Shown here: positions 25,910 through 34,406 of the stretch, one piece after another | Layout of the letters: each line of letters starts with the position of its first letter | Position numbering within the stretch: the first letter of the stretch is position 1 | Assembly: GCA_018266055.1 (NCBI GenBank) | Contig: JAFDYT010000001.1 | Location: 62,001 to 126,000 of the forward strand | Direction of reading: 5' to 3' | Source: Bacteroidota bacterium | Lineage (GTDB): Bacteria; Bacteroidota; Bacteroidia; Cytophagales; Cyclobacteriaceae | Length of the DNA stretch: 64,000 nt | Made by a program: the position numbers and the translations under genes | The notes under the pieces: generated by a model | Databases searched by the model: none | What the model was told of the DNA's origin: nothing | The model's input: only the letters and a program-made list of their open reading frames with translations

Positions 25910-26137
25910 TTACTTCTTTTTTTCTGAAGCGGCTTTTGCAGCAGAGTCAGCTTTAGCAACTGAATCAGCTTTAGCTTTTACAGCAGCAGCTTCAGCTTCT
26001 ACTTTAGCAATTGAGTCAGCTTTGGCAATTGAGTCAGCTTTAGCTTTAGCAGCTTCAGCAGCTTTGTCTTTGCCTCCACAGGCTACGAATGCAACGGCAA
26101 AGCCGCACACCATCATAAGAGCGAACAATTTTTTCAT
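25910..26137 (-). CDS. small Ala/Lys/Asp-rich lipoprotein
   Basis: A 75-residue lipoprotein. The signal MKKLFALMMVCGFAVAFVACGG gives lipid-attached Cys 20. The mature part is almost entirely Ala, Lys, Asp, Ser and Glu with repeats of KADSIA or KADSVA, predicted to be one continuous helix or coiled coil. Size and design recall Braun lipoprotein-like spacers, though there is no proof of peptidoglycan attachment. It has its own strong terminator. On the minus strand TATATTTG (complement of 26163-26170) is a perfect -7 box just upstream, without a clear -33. A short stand-alone, probably highly expressed gene. Confidence 0.8.
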   Translation of the reverse strand: MKKLFALMMVCGFAVAFVACGGKDKAAEAAKAKADSIAKADSIAKVEAEAAAVKAKADSVAKADSAAKAASEKKK

Positions 26138-26272
26138 AGTTTACAGGTTATAAATTTGCCCGCAAATATAAGCGTATGCTTCAATTTTAAATCATTAAGT
26201 AAGAAAAAATTAATAATTGAGGTAAAATTGACTTAAAATAGGCCGCTCATCACCACCTGCAATCGTTGCCAA

Positions 26273-27580
26273 TCATTTCTTCCTGAAAAAGAGACGAACG
26301 GGAGTTCCCTCAAAATCAAACTTTTCGCGAAGCCTGTTTTCCAAAAACCGAATGTACGATTCCTGAATGTACTGGGGCAGATTGCAGAAAAAAGCAAAGG
26401 TCGGCGTTTTGGCCTGTACCTGGGTGACATACTTAATCTGAATCATTTTTCCCTTAATAGCTGGCGGCGGGTAGTGAGCGATTTCGGGGAGCAAGGCATC
26501 GTTGAGTGCCGAAGTCGGCACTTTTTTATTCTTGTTTTCATAAACCTCAACGGCCTTTTCGATGACCTGGAAAATCCGTTGCTTGGTCAGGGCAGAGGCA
26601 AATAGAATGGGCACATAGTTGATCGGCGCAATCTTCTCCAGCATTTCCTTTTTCATTTTGTCGGCGGTCTTGCTGTCTTTTTCAATCAGGTCCCACTTGT
26701 TGACCATAATTACAATTCCCTTTCCCTGCTTTTGAGCCAGGCTGATGATATTCACATCCTGCGATTCCAATCCGCGCTCGGCATCAATCACCACGATACA
26801 TACATCACTTTCTTCGAGGGCATGGAGTGAGCGCAGTACGGAATAAAACTCGACGTCTTCCATCAGGCGGGATTTCTTTCGCAGCCCGGCGGTATCGATC
26901 AGGATGAAGTCTTTGCCAAACATTTTGTAGCGCGAGTGGATGGCATCGCGCGTGGTGCCGGCTTCATCCGTAACAATGCTTCGCTCGGTACCGAGCAACA
27001 CATTGAGAAAAGACGACTTGCCCACGTTTGGTCTTCCCAGGATGGCGATCTTGGCGATGCCTGCATCCGGATTTTCAAGGCCTTCGGAGGGTAATATCTT
27101 TACCAGTTCGTCAAGTAATTCGCCGGTGCCCGATCCATTTTCTGCGGAAACCGGAAATACATCGCCCATGCCGAGTTCATAAAACTCGTTGGCGAGCAAT
27201 GTTTTTTGAGGTGTATCGGCTTTGTTGGCGGCAATAAATACAGGCTTTTTTGACTTGCGGATAATCTGTGCAAATTCCTTGTCGTAGCCGGTAAGGCCTT
27301 GTTGGCAATCGACCATGAAAATCACGGCCGTACATTCTTCAAGAGCCAATTCTACCTGCTTGCGGATTTGCGATTCAAACTTATCGTCAGAGCCAGTGAC
27401 ATAGCCACCGGTATCAATGATGGTGAAAAACTTTCCGATCCATTCGGCATATCCATAGTGCCGGTCGCGCGTTACGCCGGGCATGTCGTCCATGATGGCC
27501 TGACGTTGTTTTACCAGCCTGTTGAAAAAGGTCGATTTCCCTACGTTGGGCCTGCCTACTATTGCTATGATGTTAGCCAT
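26273..27580 (-). CDS. der: ribosome-assembly GTPase Der (EngA)
   Basis: A 435-residue protein with two GTPase domains and a C-terminal KH-like domain, needed for 50S subunit maturation. Domain 1 starts IIAIVGRPNVGKSTFFNRL with DTGG and NKAD. Domain 2 starts IAILGRPNVGKSSFLNVLL with DTAGLRKKSRL and NKWD. The KH-like end (about 350-435) carries the IKYVTQVQAKTPTFAFFCN pattern. The era gene lies about 100 nt upstream on the same strand. Confidence 0.97.
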   Translation of the reverse strand: MANIIAIVGRPNVGKSTFFNRLVKQRQAIMDDMPGVTRDRHYGYAEWIGKFFTIIDTGGYVTGSDDKFESQIRKQVELALEECTAVIFMVDCQQGLTGYDKEFAQIIRKSKKPVFIAANKADTPQKTLLANEFYELGMGDVFPVSAENGSGTGELLDELVKILPSEGLENPDAGIAKIAILGRPNVGKSSFLNVLLGTERSIVTDEAGTTRDAIHSRYKMFGKDFILIDTAGLRKKSRLMEDVEFYSVLRSLHALEESDVCIVVIDAERGLESQDVNIISLAQKQGKGIVIMVNKWDLIEKDSKTADKMKKEMLEKIAPINYVPILFASALTKQRIFQVIEKAVEVYENKNKKVPTSALNDALLPEIAHYPPPAIKGKMIQIKYVTQVQAKTPTFAFFCNLPQYIQESYIRFLENRLREKFDFEGTPVRLFFRKK

Positions 27581-27676
27581 TTACTTAGTTGTCAAATTTT
27601 CACGTGGCCAGGGGAGCTTGGCACGAAATAGTTCGCAAGGTAAGGCAACTATCCCAAATAGACGCAAGAAGGTGTG

Positions 27677-28561
27677 CTAATTGTCGAGGTAGCCGAAGCG
27701 CTTCAGCTTCAATTTCTGCTTTCGCCAGTTCTCAGCCACTTTCACGTGGGTTTCCAAAAAGATTTTCTTTCCGAAGAATTTCTCCAGATCGAGGCGCGCA
27801 TCGGTGCCTACTTTTTTAAGGGAGCTTCCGCCTTTGCCGATCAGGATTCCTTTTTGAGAGTCGCGCTCTACAAAAATCACCGCCCTGATGCGGATGATGT
27901 TTTCTTCTTCTTTAAAAGATTCGACATTCACTTCTGAGCTGTAAGGAATTTCCTGCTCGTAGTTGAGGAATATTTTTTCCCGGATAATCTCGGCCGCAAA
28001 AAACCGCTCGCTGCGGTCGGTGAGTTCTTCCTTTGGATAATATCCCGGGTGCTCTGGCAAATATTTTTTTAGGGTGTCCAGCACAAGGCTAAGGTTTTCG
28101 CCGCTCACCGCCGATACGGGAATGATCTCGGTAGCCTGAATGTGATTTTTCCAGTAGTCAATTTTATCCTTTACCTGCGAGCCTTTGGCAAGATCAATTT
28201 TGTTGATCAACAAAACGATTGGGGTTTTAAAATTCTGAAACCGCTGAAAAAGGGTTTCGTCATATTTCTCGTCAAGCTCTACAATCAATAAGATCACGTC
28301 GGCATCTTCCAGCGATACCTTCACGTAGTTCATCATCGCCTCGTGCAGTTCGTACTTCGGTTCCAGCAAGCCAGGTGTGTCGGAATAAACGATTTGAAAA
28401 TCATCGCCATTTAATATGCCCATGATGCGGTGGCGTGTGGTTTGAGCTTTGGCGGTGATGATCGAGAGATTTTCGCCTACCAATTTGTTCATCAGGCTGC
28501 TTTTGCCCACGTTGGGTTTGCCGATGATACTAACGAAGCCTGATTTGTGAGGTGATGCCAT
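27677..28561 (-). CDS. era: GTPase Era
   Basis: A 294-residue GTPase that binds the 3' end of 16S rRNA and acts in 30S assembly. The G domain has GKPNVGKSSLMNKLVG, DTPGLLEP and NKIDL. The C-terminal KH domain has IRIRAVIFVERDSQKGILIGKGGSSLKKVG. A second in-frame start four codons upstream (28573) is possible; MASPHKSGF matches the usual Era opening better. Era and Der on one strand form a ribosome-assembly pair. Confidence 0.96.
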   Translation of the reverse strand: MASPHKSGFVSIIGKPNVGKSSLMNKLVGENLSIITAKAQTTRHRIMGILNGDDFQIVYSDTPGLLEPKYELHEAMMNYVKVSLEDADVILLIVELDEKYDETLFQRFQNFKTPIVLLINKIDLAKGSQVKDKIDYWKNHIQATEIIPVSAVSGENLSLVLDTLKKYLPEHPGYYPKEELTDRSERFFAAEIIREKIFLNYEQEIPYSSEVNVESFKEEENIIRIRAVIFVERDSQKGILIGKGGSSLKKVGTDARLDLEKFFGKKIFLETHVKVAENWRKQKLKLKRFGYLDN

Positions 28562-28698
28562 AGTATTCTGCAAAAGTAGCTCAAAGTGAGTTGACTCTGT
28601 AGAATTTTGAAAAGTAGGCCATCCAATTCATTTCATTGATGATTGTCATATTTCGGTTTGTTAAATTTACTTAACTCGAGAAAATTGCTGCGAAGACT

Positions 28699-28878
28699 AT
28701 GATAGACATACTTCATGAGTTTGTAAACCAAAAGGTTGCCATGATAATAACTGTTGGCGAAGGCAAAATCGCACAGGTCGACAACCGTACTTGCCAACTG
28801 TCAGGATTTCATCGGGTGGAATTGCATCTTGAAGCGGCTGATACCCAAACCCATGAGGAGGATGGTGTGACCTTGTGA
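28699..28878 (+). CDS. possible 59-aa leader gene upstream of the sensor kinase
   Basis: An ATG at 28699 opens a 59-codon frame that ends in TGA at 28876-28878, exactly overlapping the GTG start of the sensor kinase (GTGA). The product begins MIDILHEFVNQKVAMIITVG, contains AQVDNRTCQLSGFHRVELHL and ends EEDGVTL. It is soluble and has no known family. The 4-nt overlap and protein-like composition suggest a real, translationally coupled small gene. An open frame on the opposite strand has no such link. Confidence 0.45.
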   Translation: MIDILHEFVNQKVAMIITVGEGKIAQVDNRTCQLSGFHRVELHLEAADTQTHEEDGVTL

Positions 28879-30896
28879 ACCACACGAACTTGCGACAACG
28901 CGCTATTTTACTTCTTGTATTGATTTTCTGGTTGAATTCTTTTTTGTGCGCCCAGGTGCCATCCGCTTTGGATAGCCTGTTGAAGCGATATCATAGCGAC
29001 ATCCCCCGCGACACAAATTTTGTAACGCTTCTTAATACGCTTAGTCGCACCTATCGGCTCAAGTCTGCCGATACGGCAATCTATTTTGGAAAACAAGCGT
29101 ATGAACTGGCTGAAAAACTCAGTTTTGAAAAAGGAGTGGCTACGGCGCTTAATTTCATTGGCGTGGGATATTTCTACAAGGGCGATTACAAAACGGATTT
29201 GTCGTTTCAGCAAAAAGCGCTCGACTATGCACGCGAACGGCACTATGAAACACAGATGGCCAACGCACTCAACAGCCTCGCACTGGCTTATCAATATCAG
29301 GGCAACAATTCACTGGCGCTTGAATTTTACCTGAAGTCGTTGCAAAATGAGGAACGACGTCACGATGTTAACGGTCAGGTGAAAGTACTTGCAAACCTGA
29401 GCATCTTCTGGAAGCGTCAGGGAAACTACGAGCGGGCAATTGATTATTCAGAGCAGGCCTTGCATTTGAAAGACTCGGCACAACTACCTCAGGCAACGCG
29501 GGCAGGTATCGTCAATACTCTTGGAACCTGCTATATCGAATTAAAAAAATTTGAAAAAGCACTTGTGTATTTAAAGCAATCGCTGGAGTTAAATCAACGG
29601 ATGCACCAAACGCTTTATGTCATCAACAGCATGAGCAACATCGGATATTGTTACCTGCAAATGGGGAAACCTGACCAGGCCCGGCACTATTTTCTAGAGG
29701 CGCTAAATATGACCGAGAAAGTCGACGCTCCGCTGGAACGTACGCTGACGCTTCTGGATTTAGCTGAGGTATACGTTGAAGAAAAAAAGCCGCAGGAAGC
29801 ATTGGTGTTGGCAAAGCAGGGTTTTGCGCTAGCCAAGAAAATCAATCAGAAGGAGAATATTCTTACGGCCTACCGTGAGCTGGCAACGATCTATCAGGCG
29901 CTCGGAAATACTTCCATGGCGTATAGTTATCTCCATCAAGCCATGACGCTGAACGATAGCTTACGCAGTGCGGACATTACCAGAAAAGTAGTTGAACTAC
30001 AAAAGTCATACGAATTGGAAAAGAAAGAAACGGAAATCAGTCTGCTGGCAAAAGATGCGGCTCTTAAAACAGCAGAGCTCAATCAGGAGCGAAGCTTGCG
30101 CTATGGATTGTTGTTTTTAGTGGGCGGATTATGTGTGGCTGTGTTTACGGTTTACTATGCCTTTTCTGTGAAGACTTCGCTGAACCGAAAATTGCAGACA
30201 CAAAATGACGAAATCCTTGAGCAGAAAAAGCTGATCGAAGACATTAACATCAGCCTTCGCAACCAGGCGCTAAGGGCGCAGATGAATCCGCATTTTATTT
30301 TTAATGCATTAAACTCTATCCAGTTTCTCATCTTTAGTCAGGATAATGAAAAGGCGCTTCACTACCTCTCAAAATTTGCCCGGTTGCTACGTAAAATTCT
30401 GGACCACTCACGTCAGGAGTTAATTCCGCTCTCGGCGGAAATAGAAACGATTGAGTACTATGTGCAACTCGAGGCCTTGCGCTTCAATGAAGGTTTTGAC
30501 TTTACAATTACCACCAATTTTCCGGAGGAAGAGCAAAACAAATGGAGTGTACCACCCATGATTGTGCAGCCTTTTATTGAGAACGCCATCATCCATGGAC
30601 TGATGCCCAAAAAGGAAGACCGCAAACTTGGTGTAACCTATTACAGGGAAGAAGACTTTATTGTCTGCGAAGTGACAGACAACGGAATTGGCCGAAAGGC
30701 TGCTGAAGAAATAAAAAATCAAAAGCAACATATTCATCAGTCAAAAGGGATGCAGTTTACTTACGATCGACTGAAAGTATTAAACAACCAAAGTTCAGGC
30801 CGGGCGCATGTGGAGGTGGTTGATCTGGAGAATGAGGAACACTTCCCGGCAGGAACTAAAGTAAAAATCTATTTTCCCACCACTCCTCATGTGTAA
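28875..30896 (+). CDS. TPR sensor histidine kinase (LytS/YehU type)
   Basis: A 673-residue membrane kinase. A signal peptide (AILLLVLIFWLNSFLCAQ) leads to seven or so tetratricopeptide repeats in the periplasm (about 50-370), then one transmembrane helix near 410-430 (YGLLFLVGGLCVAVFTVYYAF), a short coiled coil, and the His_kinase domain with the phospho-acceptor His 473 in AQMNPHFIFNALNSIQ. The HATPase part has PPMIVQPFIENAIIHGL and EVTDNGIGRKAAEE. The start is a GTG; no later Met preserves the signal peptide. It overlaps the response-regulator gene by 8 nt. The signal is unknown. Confidence 0.93.
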   Translation: MNHTNLRQRAILLLVLIFWLNSFLCAQVPSALDSLLKRYHSDIPRDTNFVTLLNTLSRTYRLKSADTAIYFGKQAYELAEKLSFEKGVATALNFIGVGYFYKGDYKTDLSFQQKALDYARERHYETQMANALNSLALAYQYQGNNSLALEFYLKSLQNEERRHDVNGQVKVLANLSIFWKRQGNYERAIDYSEQALHLKDSAQLPQATRAGIVNTLGTCYIELKKFEKALVYLKQSLELNQRMHQTLYVINSMSNIGYCYLQMGKPDQARHYFLEALNMTEKVDAPLERTLTLLDLAEVYVEEKKPQEALVLAKQGFALAKKINQKENILTAYRELATIYQALGNTSMAYSYLHQAMTLNDSLRSADITRKVVELQKSYELEKKETEISLLAKDAALKTAELNQERSLRYGLLFLVGGLCVAVFTVYYAFSVKTSLNRKLQTQNDEILEQKKLIEDINISLRNQALRAQMNPHFIFNALNSIQFLIFSQDNEKALHYLSKFARLLRKILDHSRQELIPLSAEIETIEYYVQLEALRFNEGFDFTITTNFPEEEQNKWSVPPMIVQPFIENAIIHGLMPKKEDRKLGVTYYREEDFIVCEVTDNGIGRKAAEEIKNQKQHIHQSKGMQFTYDRLKVLNNQSSGRAHVEVVDLENEEHFPAGTKVKIYFPTTPHV

Positions 30897-31629
30897 CACT
30901 GTAATTATCGACGACGAGCAAAGCGGCCGGCAAATGCTCCAAGCGCTGATCGAGAAATATTTTGCACAGCAGGTGAACGTAGTGGCCACCGCCGAATCGG
31001 TGGCGCAAGGTGCCGAAGCCATCCGGCATCATCAACCGGATCTGGTATTTCTAGATATTGAAATGCCTGAGGCGTCGGGCTTTGAGTTGTTCGACCGCGT
31101 GAAGCTCTCCTTTGAAGTGATCTTTGTGACAGCCTTCAGCGAGTATGCGATAAAAGCTTTCAAAGTAAACGCGATTGACTACCTCTTGAAACCATTGGAC
31201 GCCACCGAGTTTCGGTTGGCGGTTAATAAAGCTATCTCCCGCATAAAGGAAAAGTCTCCAGCGCAAGCACCGCTGGTGGAGTGGCTGAAAGGGTTTTCCA
31301 AATCTTCGAAAATAGGACTTCCGCTGAGCGATGGATCATTGTTTATCGATGTGAATGAGATTGTGCGCTGCGAGTCGTCGAGCAACTACACCAACATCTA
31401 TCTTGACGATGGCAAGCACTATCTCATTTGCCGGACGTTGAAGGAAGTGGAAGAATCTCTTTCGGGTTATAAATTTCTTCGCGTGCACCGTTCGCATCTG
31501 ATCAACGTGAACAAAGTATCCATGTTTAGCAAAAATGACGGTGGCATGATCATCTTGTCCGACCATTCCAAAGTACCTATTAACCGCCAGGGAAGGGAAG
31601 CCATTGAGAATTTGCTCAATTCATTCTGA
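30889..31629 (+). CDS. LytTR-family response regulator
   Basis: A 246-residue regulator paired with the preceding kinase. The receiver domain (1-120) has the acidic pair DDE at 8-10, phospho-acceptor D56 in VFLDIEMPEASGF, T in FVTAFSEYA, and Lys in LLKPLD. The LytTR DNA-binding domain (about 145-245) has IDVNEIVRCESSSNYTNIYL and FLRVHRSHLINVNKV. Such regulators bind pairs of short direct repeats; a candidate pair lies 23 nt after its stop, before the IPT/LamG gene. Confidence 0.95.
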   Translation: MCNTVIIDDEQSGRQMLQALIEKYFAQQVNVVATAESVAQGAEAIRHHQPDLVFLDIEMPEASGFELFDRVKLSFEVIFVTAFSEYAIKAFKVNAIDYLLKPLDATEFRLAVNKAISRIKEKSPAQAPLVEWLKGFSKSSKIGLPLSDGSLFIDVNEIVRCESSSNYTNIYLDDGKHYLICRTLKEVEESLSGYKFLRVHRSHLINVNKVSMFSKNDGGMIILSDHSKVPINRQGREAIENLLNSF

Positions 31630-31651
31630 TCCTCGCTAAGTGGCGGGCGGG

Positions 31652-31683
31652 TTTCACGCAGTCAGCGCCGGTCTTTACGCAGT
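31652..31683 (+). promoter_or_regulatory. LytTR-like direct-repeat operator (candidate)
   Basis: TTTCACGCAGT (31652-31662) and CTTTACGCAGT (31673-31683) are near-identical direct repeats with a 21-bp period, two helical turns. This is the layout used by LytTR regulators. The site lies between the LytTR gene and the next gene, about 60-90 bp before its start. Confidence 0.5.
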
Positions 31684-31708
31684 GGCACCCAATCGTCTTT
31701 GCCAGTCA

Positions 31709-31739
31709 ATGTAATATTGCGCCACTAAAAATATTACAT
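31709..31739 (+). promoter_or_regulatory. 10-bp perfect inverted repeat before the IPT/LamG gene
   Basis: ATGTAATATT (31709-31718) and AATATTACAT (31730-31739) are perfect complements around an 11-nt loop, ending 3 nt before the ATG at 31743. It may be a protein operator with 21-bp centre spacing, or an mRNA hairpin covering the ribosome-binding region. Confidence 0.5.
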
Positions 31740-31742
31740 CTC

Positions 31743-33473
31743 ATGAACAGAAAAGTAGTGTCAGCAATGCTTTGGAGTACAGCTCTATTTTTGATCTGTA
31801 TTTCTTGCAAAAAAGATTCGGAAGTCGCCCCGGCTCCTTCCATTACCTCCATTAATAAAACCCCGCTTTTTCCCGGTGATGATTTCACACTCACGGGTTT
31901 GAATTTTGATGTCACGGCGGCAAAGAATACGCTAAAGTTTGGAACCACCGCAGTGACGGTCACTTCGGCCACTGCCACCACGTTGTCAGCCACCCTGCCG
32001 GCGAACTTTACCACGGGCAGCTACGAGGTGAGCGTAACAGTAAATAACCAAACGGCTAAACTATCTGCCAATGTAGACGTTGTGCTTCCGTCAGTTTCTT
32101 CGATTAGCAAGAATCCGCTTTCACCTGGCGACGCCTTCACGATTACCGGTTCAAATTTCGATGTCAACGCCGCAAAGAATGTATTGAAATTTGGAACAAC
32201 GGCTGTGGCCGTATCATCCGCCACGGCCACTACGCTGTCGGCCACACTTCCCACCAACTTTACAGCAGGCAATTATGAAGTGAGTGTTACGGTCGATAAT
32301 CAGACAACAAAGCTTTCTGCCAAGGTTGATGTACTGCCACCCACACCAACAGTCACCAGTTTCAGTCCTACGAGCGGGCCAGACGGAACCGTTGTGACTG
32401 TGACCGGAACCAATTTCGACGTGAACGCTTCCAATAACAGTATAACGTTGGGAAATCTACCTACTGCAATCGTTGCTACTTCAGCAACAGCTACGGCACT
32501 CACTTTTGTTATGCCAAATATTGACAACGGATCGTATTCTATTAATCTTCAGGTGAACAGGAACAATGAAAGTTCAGGAATAACAAGTACAAGTTCAGGC
32601 TTCGTGCTTGTGAAAACACCCAACATTACGGGGTACACTCCTCAATTTGCCACCGCAGGTGAATCAATTACTATTCTTGGTAATAATTTTGACCTTGTCA
32701 AAGCCAACAATGTTGTAAAATTTGACAATACCCTGGCCACAGTTTCTTCAGCTACCTCTTCGCAGCTAGTTGTGACAGTCCCTCAAGGACTAGCTCCAGG
32801 CAGCGCTTACACACTTTCGGTGCAGGCAACTGTGAGTGGAATATCTTCAAGCACAGCCAAAAGCTCTTCGAAGTTTAATTATTACGAGGTGGCTAACGGA
32901 TTGGTAGCGTATTACAAATTTGCCGGTGATACCAAGGATTACAGCGGTATGGGTAACCACCTTACGGCTACAGATATCACATACTCGAGCGATCACAATG
33001 CCGTAGCCAACGCAGCAGCAAGTTTTAATGGATCATCGTCTATGGCAGAGAGTAGCATTGGAACAAGTTTTCTCAATTCATCAGATGCCAGCGTATCGAT
33101 CTGGTACTATGGAGCCTCTTCTAACGGCCTAAAGTTGATTGATGAAACGAACAACCGATTATTGGTTTACGATTTTGGAAAGTCAGGTTTTGGCCAATGC
33201 AACCCGTCGTGCGAATACGTGTCGCTAACAGTTTCAAGAAATACTTGGCACCATTTGGTAGGGCTTTACGATGGAGCAAATAAAACGCTTAGTCTTTATA
33301 TTGACAATGTGCCAGTGGCTACTGGCCCAATGAATGCGACAGCAAAATTTGTCATTCTTAATTGGAGATTTGGATTCGGTAGCAATACTTACTGGCAAGG
33401 CAAAATAGGAAAGACGAAGATTTACAATCGTCTGCTCAGTGTCGCAGAAATAGATCAGCTTTATAAAGAATAG
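31743..33473 (+). CDS. surface lipoprotein with IPT/TIG repeats and a LamG-like domain
   Basis: A 576-residue exported protein with a probable lipoprotein signal (Cys 22 in ICISCKKD). Four immunoglobulin-like IPT/TIG domains (about 33-385, each some 85 residues) begin with patterns such as SINKTPLFPGDDFTLTGLNF. The last 185 residues form a concanavalin-like LamG domain (VAYYKFAGDTKDYSGMGNHL, VSIWYYGASS, WHHLVGLYDGANKTLSLYID). The first two IPT domains are almost identical. Such proteins bind surfaces or glycans. It follows the LytTR system and two candidate regulatory repeats, so it may be that system's target. A terminator follows. Confidence 0.85.
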   Translation: MNRKVVSAMLWSTALFLICISCKKDSEVAPAPSITSINKTPLFPGDDFTLTGLNFDVTAAKNTLKFGTTAVTVTSATATTLSATLPANFTTGSYEVSVTVNNQTAKLSANVDVVLPSVSSISKNPLSPGDAFTITGSNFDVNAAKNVLKFGTTAVAVSSATATTLSATLPTNFTAGNYEVSVTVDNQTTKLSAKVDVLPPTPTVTSFSPTSGPDGTVVTVTGTNFDVNASNNSITLGNLPTAIVATSATATALTFVMPNIDNGSYSINLQVNRNNESSGITSTSSGFVLVKTPNITGYTPQFATAGESITILGNNFDLVKANNVVKFDNTLATVSSATSSQLVVTVPQGLAPGSAYTLSVQATVSGISSSTAKSSSKFNYYEVANGLVAYYKFAGDTKDYSGMGNHLTATDITYSSDHNAVANAAASFNGSSSMAESSIGTSFLNSSDASVSIWYYGASSNGLKLIDETNNRLLVYDFGKSGFGQCNPSCEYVSLTVSRNTWHHLVGLYDGANKTLSLYIDNVPVATGPMNATAKFVILNWRFGFGSNTYWQGKIGKTKIYNRLLSVAEIDQLYKE

Positions 33474-33493
33474 TTCACATTCATAGTTGTTTG

Positions 33494-33525
33494 AAAAGGT
33501 CGCCTGACAAGGGCGGCCTTTTTTT
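33494..33525 (+). terminator. rho-independent terminator
   Basis: A 9-bp hairpin AAGGTCGCC with GGCGGCCTT (one G-T pair, 7-nt loop) followed by seven Ts, about 20 nt after the IPT/LamG gene. Confidence 0.85.
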
Positions 33526-33686
33526 ATATCCTTATTGATCCTTTCATCCATCTTAAAGTCCATCTGAATTAGAATAGACAAGAGTGTTGATTGTGATGAC
33601 AAAAACCCAAGGGTCATCTGCTAATTATCATGTGGCGCGGTAAGTATTTTCCCTATCTTTAATTTTCTTATTTGTCTGTTATCGAA

Positions 33687-34406
33687 ATGAATTTTCGCAG
33701 TGCCTTCCAGTTCATTTGCACAGTGCAAGCATTTCTCTTTTTTAGCAGAACCAATTTGTTAGCTCAGACACATTCCGACACGTTCACTTCTGTTGCCGAA
33801 TCCTATCCGGTTGAATTTTACAAAACGAAAATTGGCCCGGCGGCGAAGTTGTACAACGGCAAAGAATACAGGCCATACCGGGCAAGAAAGGGCGAGACTC
33901 CTTACCTCTTTCAACGATGGGAAAAAGCGAACCTTGAGTACGATGGCCAGCTCTATAGTAATGTGCCGATAATGATCGATTTGAGTCGCAGCGTGGTGAT
34001 CATGAATTACAAAGGTGGCTTCCTGCAACTGATCAATGAAAAGATTAGCCACTTTACAGTGAAAGGACGAAAGTTTGTGTCGCTTCATCCAATCGGTTTG
34101 CCAACCGGTTTTTATGAACTTCTATACGATGGAAACAGCAAAGTTTATTCTTTAAGACAAAGGCAACTGCAAGAGCGCCAATGGGGCATGGAGATTACCT
34201 GGGAGTTTGTAGAACAAGTTAGCTACTTCATTGCTGGTTCAGACAAACTGCAAAGCGTGAGCGGTAACATCGATGTAGTAAGTCTATTTCCTGGCCAGAC
34301 GCAGGCATTGAAAACCTACATGCGAAAAAACAATCTGCGGTTTAAAAAGCATTTCGAACGTGATTTGATTGCGGTGGCCACCTATTATGATCAATTGAAC
34401 AAGTGA
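33687..34406 (+). CDS. secreted protein of unknown family upstream of TonB receptor
   Basis: A 239-residue exported protein from the ATG at 33687. The N terminus is hydrophobic (FQFICTVQAFLFFSRTNLLAQ). The mature part is beta-rich and charged with no recognised motif (YRPYRARKGETPYLF, KISHFTVKGRKFVSLHP, LRFKKHFERDLIAVATYYDQL). Its TGA overlaps the ATG of the TonB receptor gene (TGATG), the first of three tight junctions in a four-gene operon. It is in the place where a FecR-like anti-sigma factor would sit for an STN receptor, but it does not resemble FecR. Function is unknown. Confidence 0.75.
   Translation: MNFRSAFQFICTVQAFLFFSRTNLLAQTHSDTFTSVAESYPVEFYKTKIGPAAKLYNGKEYRPYRARKGETPYLFQRWEKANLEYDGQLYSNVPIMIDLSRSVVIMNYKGGFLQLINEKISHFTVKGRKFVSLHPIGLPTGFYELLYDGNSKVYSLRQRQLQERQWGMEITWEFVEQVSYFIAGSDKLQSVSGNIDVVSLFPGQTQALKTYMRKNNLRFKKHFERDLIAVATYYDQLNK

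Noticed and set aside
31840-32345. Repeats as a possible CRISPR array
   Set aside because: The repeat unit is about 250 bp, in frame and codes for IPT domains; no short spaced repeats are present here or elsewhere in the window.
33234-33617. 127-codon open frame on the minus strand over the end of the IPT/LamG gene
   Set aside because: It crosses a well-formed plus-strand terminator and lies mostly within the LamG domain; no domain is recognisable.
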